Shown in pieces: positions 25,674 to 36,404 of a DNA stretch of 64,000 nucleotides. A program made the translations under genes and the position numbers. Positions within the stretch are counted from its first letter, which is position 1. Each line of letters opens with the position of its first letter. The notes beneath the pieces are model-generated. The model had not been told where the DNA came from. It did no database searches and saw only the letters and a list, made by a program, of their open reading frames with translations. The DNA is from Isoetes taiwanensis (lineage: Eukaryota > Streptophyta > Lycopodiopsida > Isoetales > Isoetaceae): contig JAJEKV010000008.1 of assembly GCA_021234155.1 (NCBI GenBank), positions 940,508-1,004,507 on the forward strand, written 5' to 3'.

Positions 25674-28600
25674 GCTCAAATTTGAAGGCTACCCCTAATT
25701 TTCTTGTGACAGGCAAAAACAAATTATGCCTTTCGCATGACAGGAAGTATTTCAATTTCAACCTTTCAAATGCAAGGCAAAAATCCCAAATGACAGACGT
25801 AAGAAAATTAGAACAAATTATAAAGTTTGTTACAAACTCATAATGATATACCCAAGTTTTAAACGAATTACAAAAGACAATAGTTTAAAAAACATAGAAT
25901 AAAAACATACTTTTGTTATAAAGTCGTGAAATAACCAAGTTTTCAAACGTATTGCAAGAGACAATAGTTTAAACAAGTACCACCAATGAGCTTATTCGAG
26001 CGGCATTCCTCTCCTCTTCTTCATCTCACACCAATCATCAAGGCATGCTTGCCAATCCACACTCTCAAATGGTTCATTGCACAATGATACCATCATAGTT
26101 GCATCAAGTGTTTCTAATTTAATGCTTGATCGTATAGCGCTCTTGATCGCATTTTGGCGGGAGAAACCTCTCTCACAACATGCTGTGCTTCCAGGAATAA
26201 CCATACAACATTGCCATAACCTCATCAACGCTGGAAAACTGTTCCACCAACTGTCACATGTTCCACTTTCTTCTCTACAAATGCTCCAAGCCACTGTCAT
26301 ACCTTTGTTCTTGGCAGCCCTATAGAGTGTCTCAATAAAATCCTCTCTCTCAAAACATCGGCAACATCTACCTTTGAAGAAAATTTGACAAGCAACTTTT
26401 CTAACCATTCTTTTGTCTGATCATCCCTACTCACATCACCTAAGCCATATGCGGATGGATTGAAAAACTTCATAGCTTCAAATATATCAGATACATCTGC
26501 AAACCTCCTGGCAAGTGAATCTAATACAGCATTGATGAAAGACTTACCAATACGGATACAATGTGCAAGAGAACCACTATCCTCTGGAATCTCATTCAAA
26601 TTAAGCTCATCTAGACTATCTTTCTTTCTTGGAATTGGAATGTACCTGAGTTCATGTTCATGGGTAGTACCATCGTCACTCAAGAATGAAATAAATCCAT
26701 GCTTGCAACAACTTAAGAAAAGACTAAGATGTTTGGTTCCTTCCCCAAATGCTCTCTCGGTAGAGAGATATCTTCTAGTAAGTTTCACTTTCACCATATC
26801 CAACATATCACCAATTTTTGTGACGTCAAGCAATTCCCTCTGGAATTCTGAGTTCAACTTGTTTAATTCTACAAGAACGTCTGCCAAAAAATGGACTATG
26901 AATTGTACCTAAGAGAAACAAATTATGAATAAGTGATAGTCAATGAAAGGAAAAAGTTATAGTTAAATAAATCATGAAATTGTACCTGAAATATAGTGGC
27001 CATTCCATAGAGTTTTTTGTCATGCAACTTCCATTGATCTAGAATAGCCGGCATGATGCAAACTAATCTTACCATTACTTGGCCTCTTGATAACCATCGG
27101 ACACCATGTATTTGTAGAGTATTTAGGTGATGCTCATCATAGGTGTCCAACAAATCATTAAACTCCTCGTGTCGCTTTGATGACTTCCCCAACCATGAAT
27201 AAACTTTGTTAGCTAGTTTGTCAACATAATAAAAAACATCAGGATTTGATGTCAATGCATCCTTCACTTCATGAAAGTGCTTCTCTATGTGCTATGCAAT
27301 GGATACCCTTAATGTCGGGGTTCTTGGCACGAAACCTAGTGACCATTCCGGTCGACACCCCTAGCATTGTGGATGCACCATCGGTAACAAAAGCAACTAC
27401 CTTATCTTCCTTAAGATCCATAGAGATCAATAAGGATTGTAAAGCATCATAGCATGACTCAGCACTACCATCTTCAAGTGGCAAAAGTCGTACAAAAACA
27501 CACTTAGGCTCACCCTTACCATTTTGAGTTAGACATTGCATGTACACAATAAGATGCCTCTCAAGTGTGCGATCCGTTGATTCATCAATAAGAATGGAAA
27601 AGCATGGAGAGGAGCTCACCTCGTCAAGTAGATTAGATCTAAATACATTGCGAATGCTCATAAGAAACTCCCGTGCAGCCATGTCATTGGTGTAAGCACC
27701 ATATTCATCACTAGCAGGCATATCTGGTGCGTGTATATGCCTCAAATGGGCACAAACATACAAGGGAATAGAACATTGTGCCATCCAATGTATATTTTGT
27801 ATGCACAAAATAATTCTCGCCATTTCTGTACCACGAATAGCATCAATTTTAACATCCAATGGCCCTTTCGCATTCTCACCTTTTAGCTTATGACGATGTG
27901 CAGCAGCTGCATATACATGATCCTCTGATTTTGCATGCTCATTCAATGCTGATAGTTGCATCACTTTAGAATCCTCTCTTGTGTATGTGTTGCCCTTCCT
28001 AAATTCAATGCACCAACTACACTTTGCACGATCTTCATTTTCAGGAGTCTTTACTCTAAAAGCCCATTTGTGAATTTTTGTCCACTCATTTCTCCATTTC
28101 CTTTTCTTGCCCGCAGCACCAACAATAGCTATGCTCTCCTGTACATCACAAGAACCTTGTATAATTTCTATGGCCTCCTCAAGAAGTAGATCGGTGATCT
28201 TTGCGTTTGAGAGCCTGAGCTTGCAACTGTGCTATTAGATAGTTTATAGAAAGAAAACATAGATCTGCATTGATCTGCCCTTCTCCTTTTTTTATAGCTT
28301 GAAGAAGCTGCTGCTGCTACTGTAATAAAATTTTAAAATCTAAGGAAATGCAAGACGTAAGAAAAAGCAAGAAATCACTGAACTTACCTCCTTCGATTTT
28401 ATCTTGCTCCATGATGATTGAATAGATAAGATTGTAGTAGCTTTAATATGAGTCCAAGAATGGCGGTGCTGCTGTTTGCCAAGCATAAGCCTTAGCCCAC
28501 CCAAATAATAGACAACCCAAGAATGACCTGAAGCCCAAGAACGACCTGTTATGTGGATTTGTTGATCTTGATTGCTGTGGTGGCTCTGAAATATATTCTG

Positions 28601-29377
28601 TAGTTTCAAGAACCCAGTCCTGCGTGAGCATATAAGAGAAGCGAAGAACCCGTGTCCAAAGAAATCGGGGAGTTTGAAAGAAAGGCCCCAACCTCTAACT
28701 TCTTAGGCTGTTTCCCTGGTGGATTCCCCGGGTCGATTTCCACGAGATAGCTCGGCCGATTTCGAGCGATTTCATGGATCCTTCCACGCCAACGGCGATG
28801 CAAGCGGATTAATGAGTAATGGTGTAGAATGATCGATACCAATAGATCATTTGGTCCGCAGCGGGAAGATGTCTTTGCTGTCGCCGGCTCTGTTCTAGCT
28901 TCCTCGCCAATTATTTTGGGGGCTTAAATCTTTACATCCGAGAGAATGTAGGCTTTGCTATAGCCTGCGTATTCAAAATTTTTAGATCAATGGTAGGTAG
29001 GTGGTGTTAAATTTGCATGCTTACGAGCTATTTTTAAATTCATTGCTTATGTGGAGACCATACAATTTCTCATATGTAATGTGCTCATATCATTTTAATT
29101 ATATAGGAAAATAAGAACATACGGAATAAATAAAATAAAAATAGGAATATATAAAATTATAAATAAAAATATTACTATAAATATATGTCAAAAAATGACG
29201 AGAGACAATTTAAATACCTAGCCTTTCAAATGACAAATATATATTTTTGATGGCCTTTAAGCTATAGACGGGCATTTTATCATTGGGGACCTTTCATTTT
29301 GCAATACAAAATTTTTTTTTGCTTGTTTTGACAGGCAAAAATGCCAAAAACAGGCGTGAAAGCCGTCAAATTTGAGC
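25674..29377 (-). mobile_element. Nested hAT element inside the MULE
   Basis: GCTCAAATTTGAAGGCT at 25674-25690 matches, in reverse complement, AGCCGTCAAATTTGAGC at 29361-29377 (16 of 17 positions). The pair brackets a decayed hAT transposase gene on the minus strand. On the left the repeat is preceded by CAGT, giving CAGTGCTC, a plausible hAT terminus. The right outer bases differ and no clean 8-bp target duplication is visible; the outer flanks share only GCCAT. The exact edges are uncertain by several bases. Confidence 0.65.
25992..28412 (-). pseudogene. hAT transposase (ZNF862-like, C-terminal dimerisation domain), decayed
   Basis: Reading down the minus strand, a start-like exon (28412-28388, MEQDKIEG) ends at a GTAAGT donor, followed by an acceptor at 28320. 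The next part contains a BED/TTF-type zinc-finger segment (CSWCIEFRKG, about 28030-28005). Then comes the RNase-H-fold core with VAFVTDGASTMLGVSTGMVT and GIHCIAHREAL (about 27400-27275), followed by NKVYSWLGKSSKR and HGVRWLSRG. A 77-bp GT-AG intron (26985-26909) precedes the rest of the core. The C-terminal hAT dimerisation domain (FPALMRLW, then STACCERGFSRQN) ends at a stop at 25992. Frame changes occur near 28220, 27275 and 26340, so the gene as read is inactive. The family performs cut-and-paste transposition and also has domesticated relatives in animals and plants. Confidence 0.88.
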
Positions 29378-29417
29378 CCAATTAGCCATAGGCCTTGAAA
29401 TCTGCTGTGATGATTTC

Positions 29418-30705
29418 TTACCCACCCAATGATTTTGCATAGTGTCGGTGGGTATTTGAATGTGAAGTTCTGGTCCACCTCCTAGAAAGAAGACCTGATT
29501 GATAAGAAAACACAGAATTAAAAAAGCTGGTTTCCAGCTTATGCATCATGGGGATCTCAATTAAGGTGCCCTCCTCTTCCGATGAAGCTCTGGGGTCGGG
29601 GAGACCTGCTGATTGAATTGCCTCACGCAAACCCTGAATGTAGCTGGATGTTTCAAACACTATGTGGTTAGGGGATATGCAGTCCTCTGTTTTTTTTGCC
29701 CCTCTCTTCTTCCTTGGAGTTCTCGGCGGCCTCCTGAGTGGGAGCTTGCTCACTTTCCCGGGAGGGAGGGATGCAAGATCTCCTTCTGCCTGTGCCAATT
29801 CCTTGCTGAAATCATCATGATCTACCTGAGCTTGCTCTCCGGATAAAGAAATTTCGGCCCTCATCTCTTCAACTGTCAAACCAAACCTGCTGGCGATCTT
29901 TTTTCTAATTGCTTCCCTCTTCTGCTCCTCCAGAGTTTCCTCTACCGTCCACCTTATCTCCACATGTTGATTGACCTAAGCAGTCCTCATAGCCAGATTA
30001 AGAAGTCATGCTCAATCTACTCATCTGCCATAGCTTGACCCCTTAGCAGCCCTCACGAATTCGCCTAAGATTGTGCTGCCACAGGTAAGCTTCATCCGCG
30101 CTCCGCTCAGCTTGACCAATTCAAAGTTCCTCTTCCTTCTGCTCATTTCTCCAGCAATTGGTTTCCTGCCTCTTGCGACTGCTGACAGCTTGTAATCATT
30201 GGTCATGCAATGCTTAGTGAGTCTGTGGATCTCCAGGTCCCATTTTTTGGAGTAACTACTGCTGCACCCACCATCGGCCATCGCCCCCATCCAATTTCCA
30301 GTTTGGGATTTCATCCATGTATCTGACATTTACCCCAGGAGGGTTCTCCACGGCATCCTCCCCGGAATCTATTTAGGGCTCCTTGTAATCAACCTTTTTT
30401 TTTTTACTCCTTGCAATCAGCCTTTTCTTTACACTTTCTAGGAGCGGACCTCGAGGATCTTGAAGGTCCCCAAATACACAGAAATAACTTCGGTTTTCGA
30501 CTAACAACCTTAGCCTCCACAAATAGAAGATCTGCCATGGGACACCGCACCTCCAAGCGCCCCAAAACCTCGGGAAATTTAGGAGGGAGTCCACCAACCC
30601 GCTCTTCCCCAAGGGAGTTGTTACGTAGGGAAGATGAAAGCCGAAAGTTAGCGAAAAAGTGCCGGAAGTTCTCTCATTAACCGAGGTTCCAAGGCTCTGA
30701 TCCAT
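29418..30705 (-). other. Unrecognised ORFs inside the MULE, minus strand
   Basis: Three minus-strand open frames lie head-to-tail: 30705-30373 (110 codons), 30329-30021 (102 codons) and 29963-29418 (181 codons). The last has a charged, probably helical segment (EEQKREAIRKKIASRFGLTV) followed by a basic PRTPRKKRGAKK patch. The middle one has a Cys/His-containing segment (CSSSYSKKWDLEIHRLTKHC) that looks like a C2H2-type finger but lacks clean spacing. I do not recognise the family. The location inside a MULE suggests either a second element gene or captured host exons (Pack-MULE behaviour). Which one cannot be decided by eye. Confidence 0.4.
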
Positions 30706-31099
30706 CTGAACAGAGGTTGCGATAGGAAAGGAACAAGAATTCGAGTGGGAGGAACAAAGGCGCCGGAATGAAGCTCTGAGATAGAATTCTGGTAAAACAC
30801 AGAGAAAGGGGATTTTTGGCGCTAACGGTTGTGATTTCTTCGGACAGGATCACTATCCTTTACGGTTGACGTGGCACGCGGTGATACGGCAATGAGTCTG
30901 CAATCATTCCCCTTGTTAGATAGCAGTGAAGTGTACGGCTAATAATGGCCGACGTTCGGCATTGAATTCAAAAGTTCCTTCGAAAGTTGGGCCCTGAATT
31001 TAAATAGGCTTTAATAAAATAGCCACGAAAATATACGATGTGGATATCCCGGCGCCGCGTGGCTAGGGCGGCTCGGATGTGTCCTTTCGGTGTGATGAT

Positions 31100-31732
31100 T
31101 CCATCCTGTGATTCACGGTATGGTGATTCCGGCGGGAGGAATTACATTCATGCGATTCAGCAAGCGGGATTATATTTTGGTGATTCCGCCCGGGAGGAAT
31201 TATAATTTGGTGATTCCGTACGGAGGAATTGCATTTTCGATTCTCCAAATTATATTTCAAGATTCCACGGGCGGAATTTACATTTTGGTTATTCATGCGC
31301 ACTTTATTTTTTGGTTATTCCTCCAGCTAATTTATATTTTGGTTATTCAGGGCCGAATTCCATTGTGGTGATTCATGGGGAGGAATTGAATTGAGGTGTT
31401 TTTCTCATGGTACACCACCTGAAAACGCCTTTACCGTATCGGTGATTCGCCGGCGGAATAGTTCACGTCGGTGAGTCCACCGTGGGATATCGTTTAATGT
31501 TCCCTCCCCGCGAATCCACCCGTTATGATTCCCGGGGGAGGTATAAAGCGGACCGGCCGGGATGCACCCTGGGGGCAGACGGCGCGCGATCCATCCCGAG
31601 TATGCCCTGGCTGTTAGAATGCGGATAATCGGGGGCCTCTGGAGCGGATCCGTTCCGGAGGGTCTGTGATTCAGCGGGAGAGTATTCACCGCGATGGAAT
31701 CACCAAAACGAGGGGTAAAGCTATTTTCACCC
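31100..31732. repeat. Right MULE subterminal array and terminal inverted repeat
   Basis: From about 31105 to 31395 units of the form GGTGATTCCG..GGGAGGAATT..ATTTT recur about every 30-40 bp (for example 31134, 31178, 31210). This is the inverted counterpart of the left array. The outer part (about 31540-31732) pairs with the left end and finishes GCTATTTTCACCC. Several later units have lost the exact core (GGTTATTC in place of GGTGATTC), showing unit-by-unit decay. Confidence 0.85.
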
Positions 31733-31741
31733 AAATGGGAT
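31733..31741 (+). repeat. 9-bp target-site duplication, right copy
   Basis: AAATGGGAT follows the right element end directly and is identical to 19259-19267. Confidence 0.93.
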
Positions 31742-32644
31742 AGCACGACATTGACCAATATTTGAAAAGTACCATCAAATATTTTTTCATAGATAGTACT
31801 TTGAAAGTTTCCTAATCTTACCACTTATTATGCTTTTATCATGCTACAATATGAAATTCAATGAATCCCTCATGAATTTAGAACAAAATAATATTTGATG
31901 TTTTAGACATTAATCAACCTTGGATCATACAAAATCAAGATTCATACCTCCCACAATACCAAACTCAAACATTGGAAGTTTATAAAGTCATTAATATTTG
32001 TTTCCAATAATACTTGATGCATAGATTTACTGATCAAGAATATCGATTTGAGGCGAGGTCATTCATGCCAATAAGTTTTGCGTGACCAATTATTAAAGAC
32101 AATTGAGGATGCAAAATTTGTGCAATCTAAAATAAAATAGATTTTTTAAGGTCCACGAAGACTACAAGACCATGACATTTAAGATATAGATTAGAAAAAT
32201 TCAACTAGCAATAGGAGAATGAATTGAGTTAAAGAGAGGGAACTCGAGTGTGTGTTGGATTCGGAATAGTTGTTAGACAAGTGGGGACAAACTAAAGTAA
32301 TATAATGTAATAATAAATAATAAAGAAATAAGTAAAAAAAAGGAAGGAAAGCCCCAAAAAGAAGCAGGAACCACCAGATGTTTCCCGCTTCCGGACCTTA
32401 GGCCGTCAATTAAATCCGATTGGATGGATGAAATCTAGAAAATCTTTACTCACTTGGTCGATCCCTCTTAGGTGCACATCCATCCAGACGGGCACACTGC
32501 GCTCTCAGGAACTGGGCACTTTCTAACCTGATCGCTGCAGCAGGTAAATCGGCTTTCAGCTTTTGGGCACTTGCAATTTTGCTTGTACATCAGATTAGGG
32601 TTCTTCAGCTGGACAAATTGCGGTCTTGGCTCTTGAGCTTGGTC
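31742..32644. other. Upstream region of the LHP1-like gene
   Basis: About 0.9 kb separates the MULE's right edge from the gene's first in-frame ATG. The sequence is AT-rich to about 32340, then GC rises through 32340-32640, as expected for a 5' untranslated leader. An A-rich tract occurs at 32300-32340. No TATA box can be assigned with confidence. The gene's promoter now abuts transposon sequence. Confidence 0.5.
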
Positions 32645-35095
32645 ATGCGGGACCAGCCTGCATCTGCTCAGCCTGAGACAAGGGGGGGCTCCAAGTTTCG
32701 TGGCTCTAGTCAAGAAAATGGATCTGCAGGTCGAGTGGGCAAGAATTCAGGATCTAGGAGTCGAAAGGGTACACCAACGGGTTCGAACCGGAAGAGAACT
32801 ACTAGACAGGCCAGCATTTCTGGATCAGACTTGACTGAGACAGCTAAGAATTTGTTCAAGGAAGAAAGTTCGGTATTGGCTCCAAAGGAGACAGTCAGAA
32901 TGGACGATCCAAGTGATAAACCTGAGCTGTTACAGGAACCTGAGCCAGAGTATCAGCCTGAGCCCAAGCCCAAGCCCCAACCTCAGGCTGAGCATCAGTC
33001 TCAACCTGAAATCCAAGTGGAGGCTCAGCCCCAGCCTCAGCCAGAGCTTGGGAAGGAATCTTTGCCAGTTCAAGATGGAGCACCAGTGGTGACACCAGCA
33101 GAAAATAAGGAAAAAAAAGAGGACGAAGATGGGGATCATGAAGATGATGATGAAGATGATGATGAAGATGATGAAGAAGACCAGCATGAAGAAGGAGGCC
33201 CTCTGCCTGTTGGTTTCTATGAAGTTGAAGCTATCAGAAAGAAGAGAATTAGAAGGGTAAGTATCTCTGTACCGTTCAGATTAATCTTTATCATGAAGCT
33301 TATTTTTGGATGCAATTGGTGAATGAAGTTCATAAACTAGGGTATGCATTTCAAAAGAATATTTCAATGTCTATGGCAAAAGAAAAATGGATCAAACACT
33401 TTTCTGTTAAAAGATATCAACTTAGACCCTTTGGAGCCCAAAATTCTAACCTTAATAGTTGGGATCGATGCAGGGTGATGCCCAGTACCTTGTAAAAGTG
33501 GTGAGTGGCCCCTCTTACTTCATTTATTTCTTGATTTATCTGATGAGATAATCACAAAGTTGATTATCCAGGCTAAATTGGCCAGAGAAGTCAAATACCT
33601 GGGAACCCTATGAGCATGTGAAGCACTGCGATGAAATTTTAGCAGAGTTTGAAAAAAGGTGATTTATAGTTGGAACAGTTCTTTTGCTATCTGAAGTAGA
33701 AATAATATATGCTTTTTTTTTTCTTTTTTAGTTTAAGTACTAAATCAAATAGGCGTGGCAAACGGAAAGCAAATCCATTGCATAGCATGCAACAGAAGAG
33801 AAGGAAAACTGTGGAAGCATCTGGAAGTCCTGAAAAGGAAGGTGGTGCAAAGTCTAGTGAAACTGTAACAACCCCTGCACCTGAAGAGACAGAGAAGATG
33901 GCTGCATCTGATGAGAGGGAGGAGACAGCGATGATTGCAGATAAATCTGATTTTAACGGTTCAGAACTTAAGGGTACTGAACAATGTCAGGAGCAGGCTG
34001 TCACAGAGTCAACAGTGCAGCCCGAATTTCCACCAGCAAATGAGCCTGCCATGGTGATACAAACAAATAAAGTGGAACTGGTCGAAGTGCAAGAATCTCA
34101 ACAAAATGAAGCAAAGTCATTCGAATCGGCTGATGTGAAGCAGATCAATAAAAATGAATTCAAACCGCATGATTGTTTAAAAAGCATAACAAATGCTACA
34201 TTAGGAAGGCATGCAGGCCTTGAAAAACCTCCTGTTAGTGACCGGCCAATTGGAGCAAAGAAAAGAAAATCTGGGTATGTGCATCATGTAAAACAGGAAG
34301 TGGTTTCAGAGGGCAGAAGAGAAGTCACAGCAGAGCCCAGGTCAGAAGTTCATTCCGTAAAGCAGGAAGTGGTTGCAGAGGGCAGAACAGAAGTAATGGC
34401 AGAGGCCAAAACAGAAGTTGTCTCAGGCCCTAAGGCAGATGACAAAGAAGATATTGTCAAATGTACAACAGAGAATACTGTTGAAGAGTCGTCAGAGTTT
34501 CCAATGCCAAATGCACCTCTTGTTGCCACCATGGAAGAGGCACCACCTGTGAATATTTCTGCTGAATGTTGTACATCAAAAACGTCCATATTAGAACCAA
34601 TTTCAGGAGCATCTGCTGTGGAGATTGTGAGAACCCCAGACTCCTCTGAATTAGATGTCCCCAAGAAATTGCCATTGCCAACAGACTCGGCTGTATCCCC
34701 TGTAGATAGTATTCAAGAACCCGCTAAAATCACAGATATATTGAAAGCGATCAATTACGCCAGTAATTTTGTAAGTGGAAAGCAAGAAGTGACAGTCCTC
34801 TTCAAAGTGAAGAGGTTAGCTTCTTTGCCCCTGCCCTGACAGCATGCATTCTAACCTCCAGTTTGCTTTTCACCAATGTTTCTGATCCTTGAAATTTGGA
34901 TGGCAGATCTGATGGTCAAGAAGCTGTGGTGGACAACAAGTTTCTGAGATCCAATTATCCAATTCTGGTATATATTCTCATTTGTTGGTTTGACTCTGAG
35001 TTATCTTTACACAGTGATATTTTAATTTATATTCTTAACCACTGCAGTTGATAGATTTCTATGAACAACACTTGCGATATAGTAGCGGGCAGTAA
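32645..35095 (+). CDS. LHP1/TFL2-like Polycomb chromodomain protein, six exons, one apparent frameshift
   Basis: Exons by splice sites and phase: 32645-33256, 33474-33500, 33572-33658, 33732-34814, 34907-34967, 35048-35095. About 638 residues would result, longer than the Arabidopsis protein (about 445). In order: a basic, Ser-rich N-terminus; a Pro/Gln/Glu repeat (EPEPEYQPEPKPKPQPQ); a long Asp/Glu tract; a chromodomain (about residues 189-240: GFYEVEAIRKKRIRR, GDAQYLVK, NWPEKSNTWEPYEHV). Then comes a basic patch (NRRGKRK), the LHP1 hinge motif RPIGAKKRKSG (about 34247), and a C-terminal chromo-shadow domain (DILKAINYASNF to LLIDFYEQHLRYSSGQ). In plants LHP1 reads H3K27me3 and works with Polycomb complexes in the nucleus. 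Exon 2 has one more A than its phase allows (AAAA at 33494-33497). As read, the frame shifts at the expected Lys-Trp and stops at 33611. All other junctions fit perfectly, so a sequencing error or a very recent mutation is likely. The first in-frame ATG was taken as the start. Confidence 0.9.
34285..34425 (+). repeat. In-frame 69-bp tandem repeat within LHP1 exon 4
   Basis: GTAAAACAGGAAGTGGTTTC at 34288 recurs as GTAAAGCAGGAAGTGGTTGC at 34357. This gives two 23-residue units of the form VKQEVV(S/A)EGR(R/T)EV, with a further partial EV unit. Each contains VKQE, which fits the SUMO-acceptor consensus (hydrophobic-K-x-E). Arabidopsis LHP1 has a single related KRFKQD stretch at the equivalent place, so the duplication appears lineage-specific. 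Confidence 0.75.
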
Positions 35096-36050
35096 AAATT
35101 TGTACATATCTATGTGAAAGTACCCTGGTCATCAACTTCATTCTACTCCATAGTTTACTTCTGGGCGGCGGCGTCTATTGGCGATGGTTTGCCATAAGCT
35201 TCCTTGCCTCAGGACCTGCATATGTGTTGAATATAGGTTATTTCACTCTTGAGGCTTCTGGAATCTGGATAGAGTTTATTTCTCTGAGTGTAAAACTTGC
35301 CATCTCGAGACATAATTTTGAAATTTCGGATCACTGAACAAACAAGGCTCTGCTTTTACTGCTTTGATTTCCGACTTAGAAGGTGAGAGCAGTTTTGGTA
35401 CCAGTAACAGTTTGGCTCAAATGAAAATGTATCCCAAATATTGCAGCTGAATGAGATCTTATATTCACAGTGCCAAATATGCTATTTACGATTCGCTTTG
35501 AGAAAGTTGTGAATTACCACTTTAACACACCTCCAAAGTAGGCTGATTTGAATGAACTGCTTCGATTATTTATAAGTAATGTTGAATTTTTTTTGGTCTT
35601 TTCACAGATTCACCTTGATGAATGATTATACCATTTGGTTTTTATATACTTGAAGAAAGCATATTCATCATATTCATCTTAATAGAATTTTATAAACTAA
35701 CCTTATTTTAAAAGTAATCACTGGAATTAGAATAAGATTTGCACACCCCAATAATGTAGGAAGACCAGCTATTTGATAAAAACTATTGGATGGTAGGAAC
35801 CATTTAAATAAAATCAACCATTCCATCCACATTCATCGGTAAGAAACAACAATATAAGAATTTCAGCATATTCCAAGCAGGATTGCTATCTATTTAGTGC
35901 TCAGAACGAGGATTTGAACCTCGGCTTATTCAGCATCCTAGGAAAACCGAACCTCGGCCCATTGGGCGTCCCAATTCCAAGGAACCATCTCTAACCGAAA
36001 ACCATAGTTTGCAGAACCATCCTGCAAAACAAGAATTTTTGTCTCGGTAG
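35096..36050. other. 3' flank of the LHP1-like gene, no further gene
   Basis: Probable 3' untranslated region followed by AT-rich intergenic sequence. On the minus strand 35929-35904 reads CCGAGGTTCAAATCCTCGTTC, which looks like a tRNA T-arm but lacks the rest of a cloverleaf. It may be a SINE relic. Confidence 0.5.
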
Positions 36051-36150
36051 AGGTGGGTAGCGGACGCTCTTTAATCTGGTTGTACCACATCTTCTCTTGA
36101 AGGTGGGTAGCGGACGCTCTTTAATCTGGTTGTACCACATCTTCTCTTGA
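36051..36150 (+). repeat. Exact 50-bp tandem duplication
   Basis: The 50-bp unit starting AGGTGGGTAGCGGACGCTCT occurs at 36051-36100 and 36101-36150 without a single difference. This implies very recent origin or an assembly/read artefact. Confidence 0.95.
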
Positions 36151-36404
36151 GGAATTCCCTCTGTAGTCCATCTCTAATAAATTGGAAATCCACATCTCAG
36201 AATTCTGTAATGAACTTTTTCGGATTGCCCGAATATGCAATTTGGAGGGTGGATATGTGGTCTGTATGAGATTTGGACGAAGAGATGTAGCTAGTTTTTT
36301 TTCTATTCTAGGTTTTGGGTTCTTTTTAAGTGAAATGATGGTTAACTGGTGTCCTTTGCCGGAAGTAAAAAGGAGAAGGATTGATGGGCAGATTGTCGGC
36401 TAGC

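Larger units (their letters stand above)
19268..31732. mobile_element. Complete 12.5-kb Mutator-like element (MULE)
   Basis: The ends are inverted repeats starting GGGTGAAAATAGCTTTA (left) and matching the reverse complement of the right end, with an identical 9-bp AAATGGGAT target duplication on both sides. Similarity between the ends continues, with decay, for at least about 190 bp: GGTTTTGGTGATTCCATCG, GTGAATA-TCTC, GATGGATCG and a CCGTTTTATAC-like stretch all recur in order. Inside each end is an array of GGAATCACC / GGTGATTCC units. Contents in order: left array; MULE transposase (plus strand); minisatellite; a short unrecognised minus-strand stretch; a nested hAT element; unrecognised minus-strand ORFs; right array. 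Many MULEs are shorter, and here the nested hAT adds about 3.7 kb. The intact target duplication with decayed genes suggests it can no longer move by itself. Confidence 0.92.

Noticed and set aside
33310-33495. 61-codon ORF inside the first LHP1 intron
   Set aside because: It lies within intron 1 and overlaps exon 2 in the wrong frame; it carries no motif.
35900-35930. tRNA-like T-arm on the minus strand (CGAGGTTCAAATCCTCG)
   Set aside because: The upstream 50-60 bases do not form an acceptor, D-arm or anticodon arm that pairs with it, so no tRNA gene was called; it may be a SINE relic.
36051-36150. CRISPR-like spacing of repeats
   Set aside because: Only two adjacent units without spacers in a eukaryotic genome; it is a simple tandem duplication.
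36182-36403. 73-codon ORF beside the 50-bp duplication
   Set aside because: No motif and it overlaps the MITE edge; not supported as a gene.
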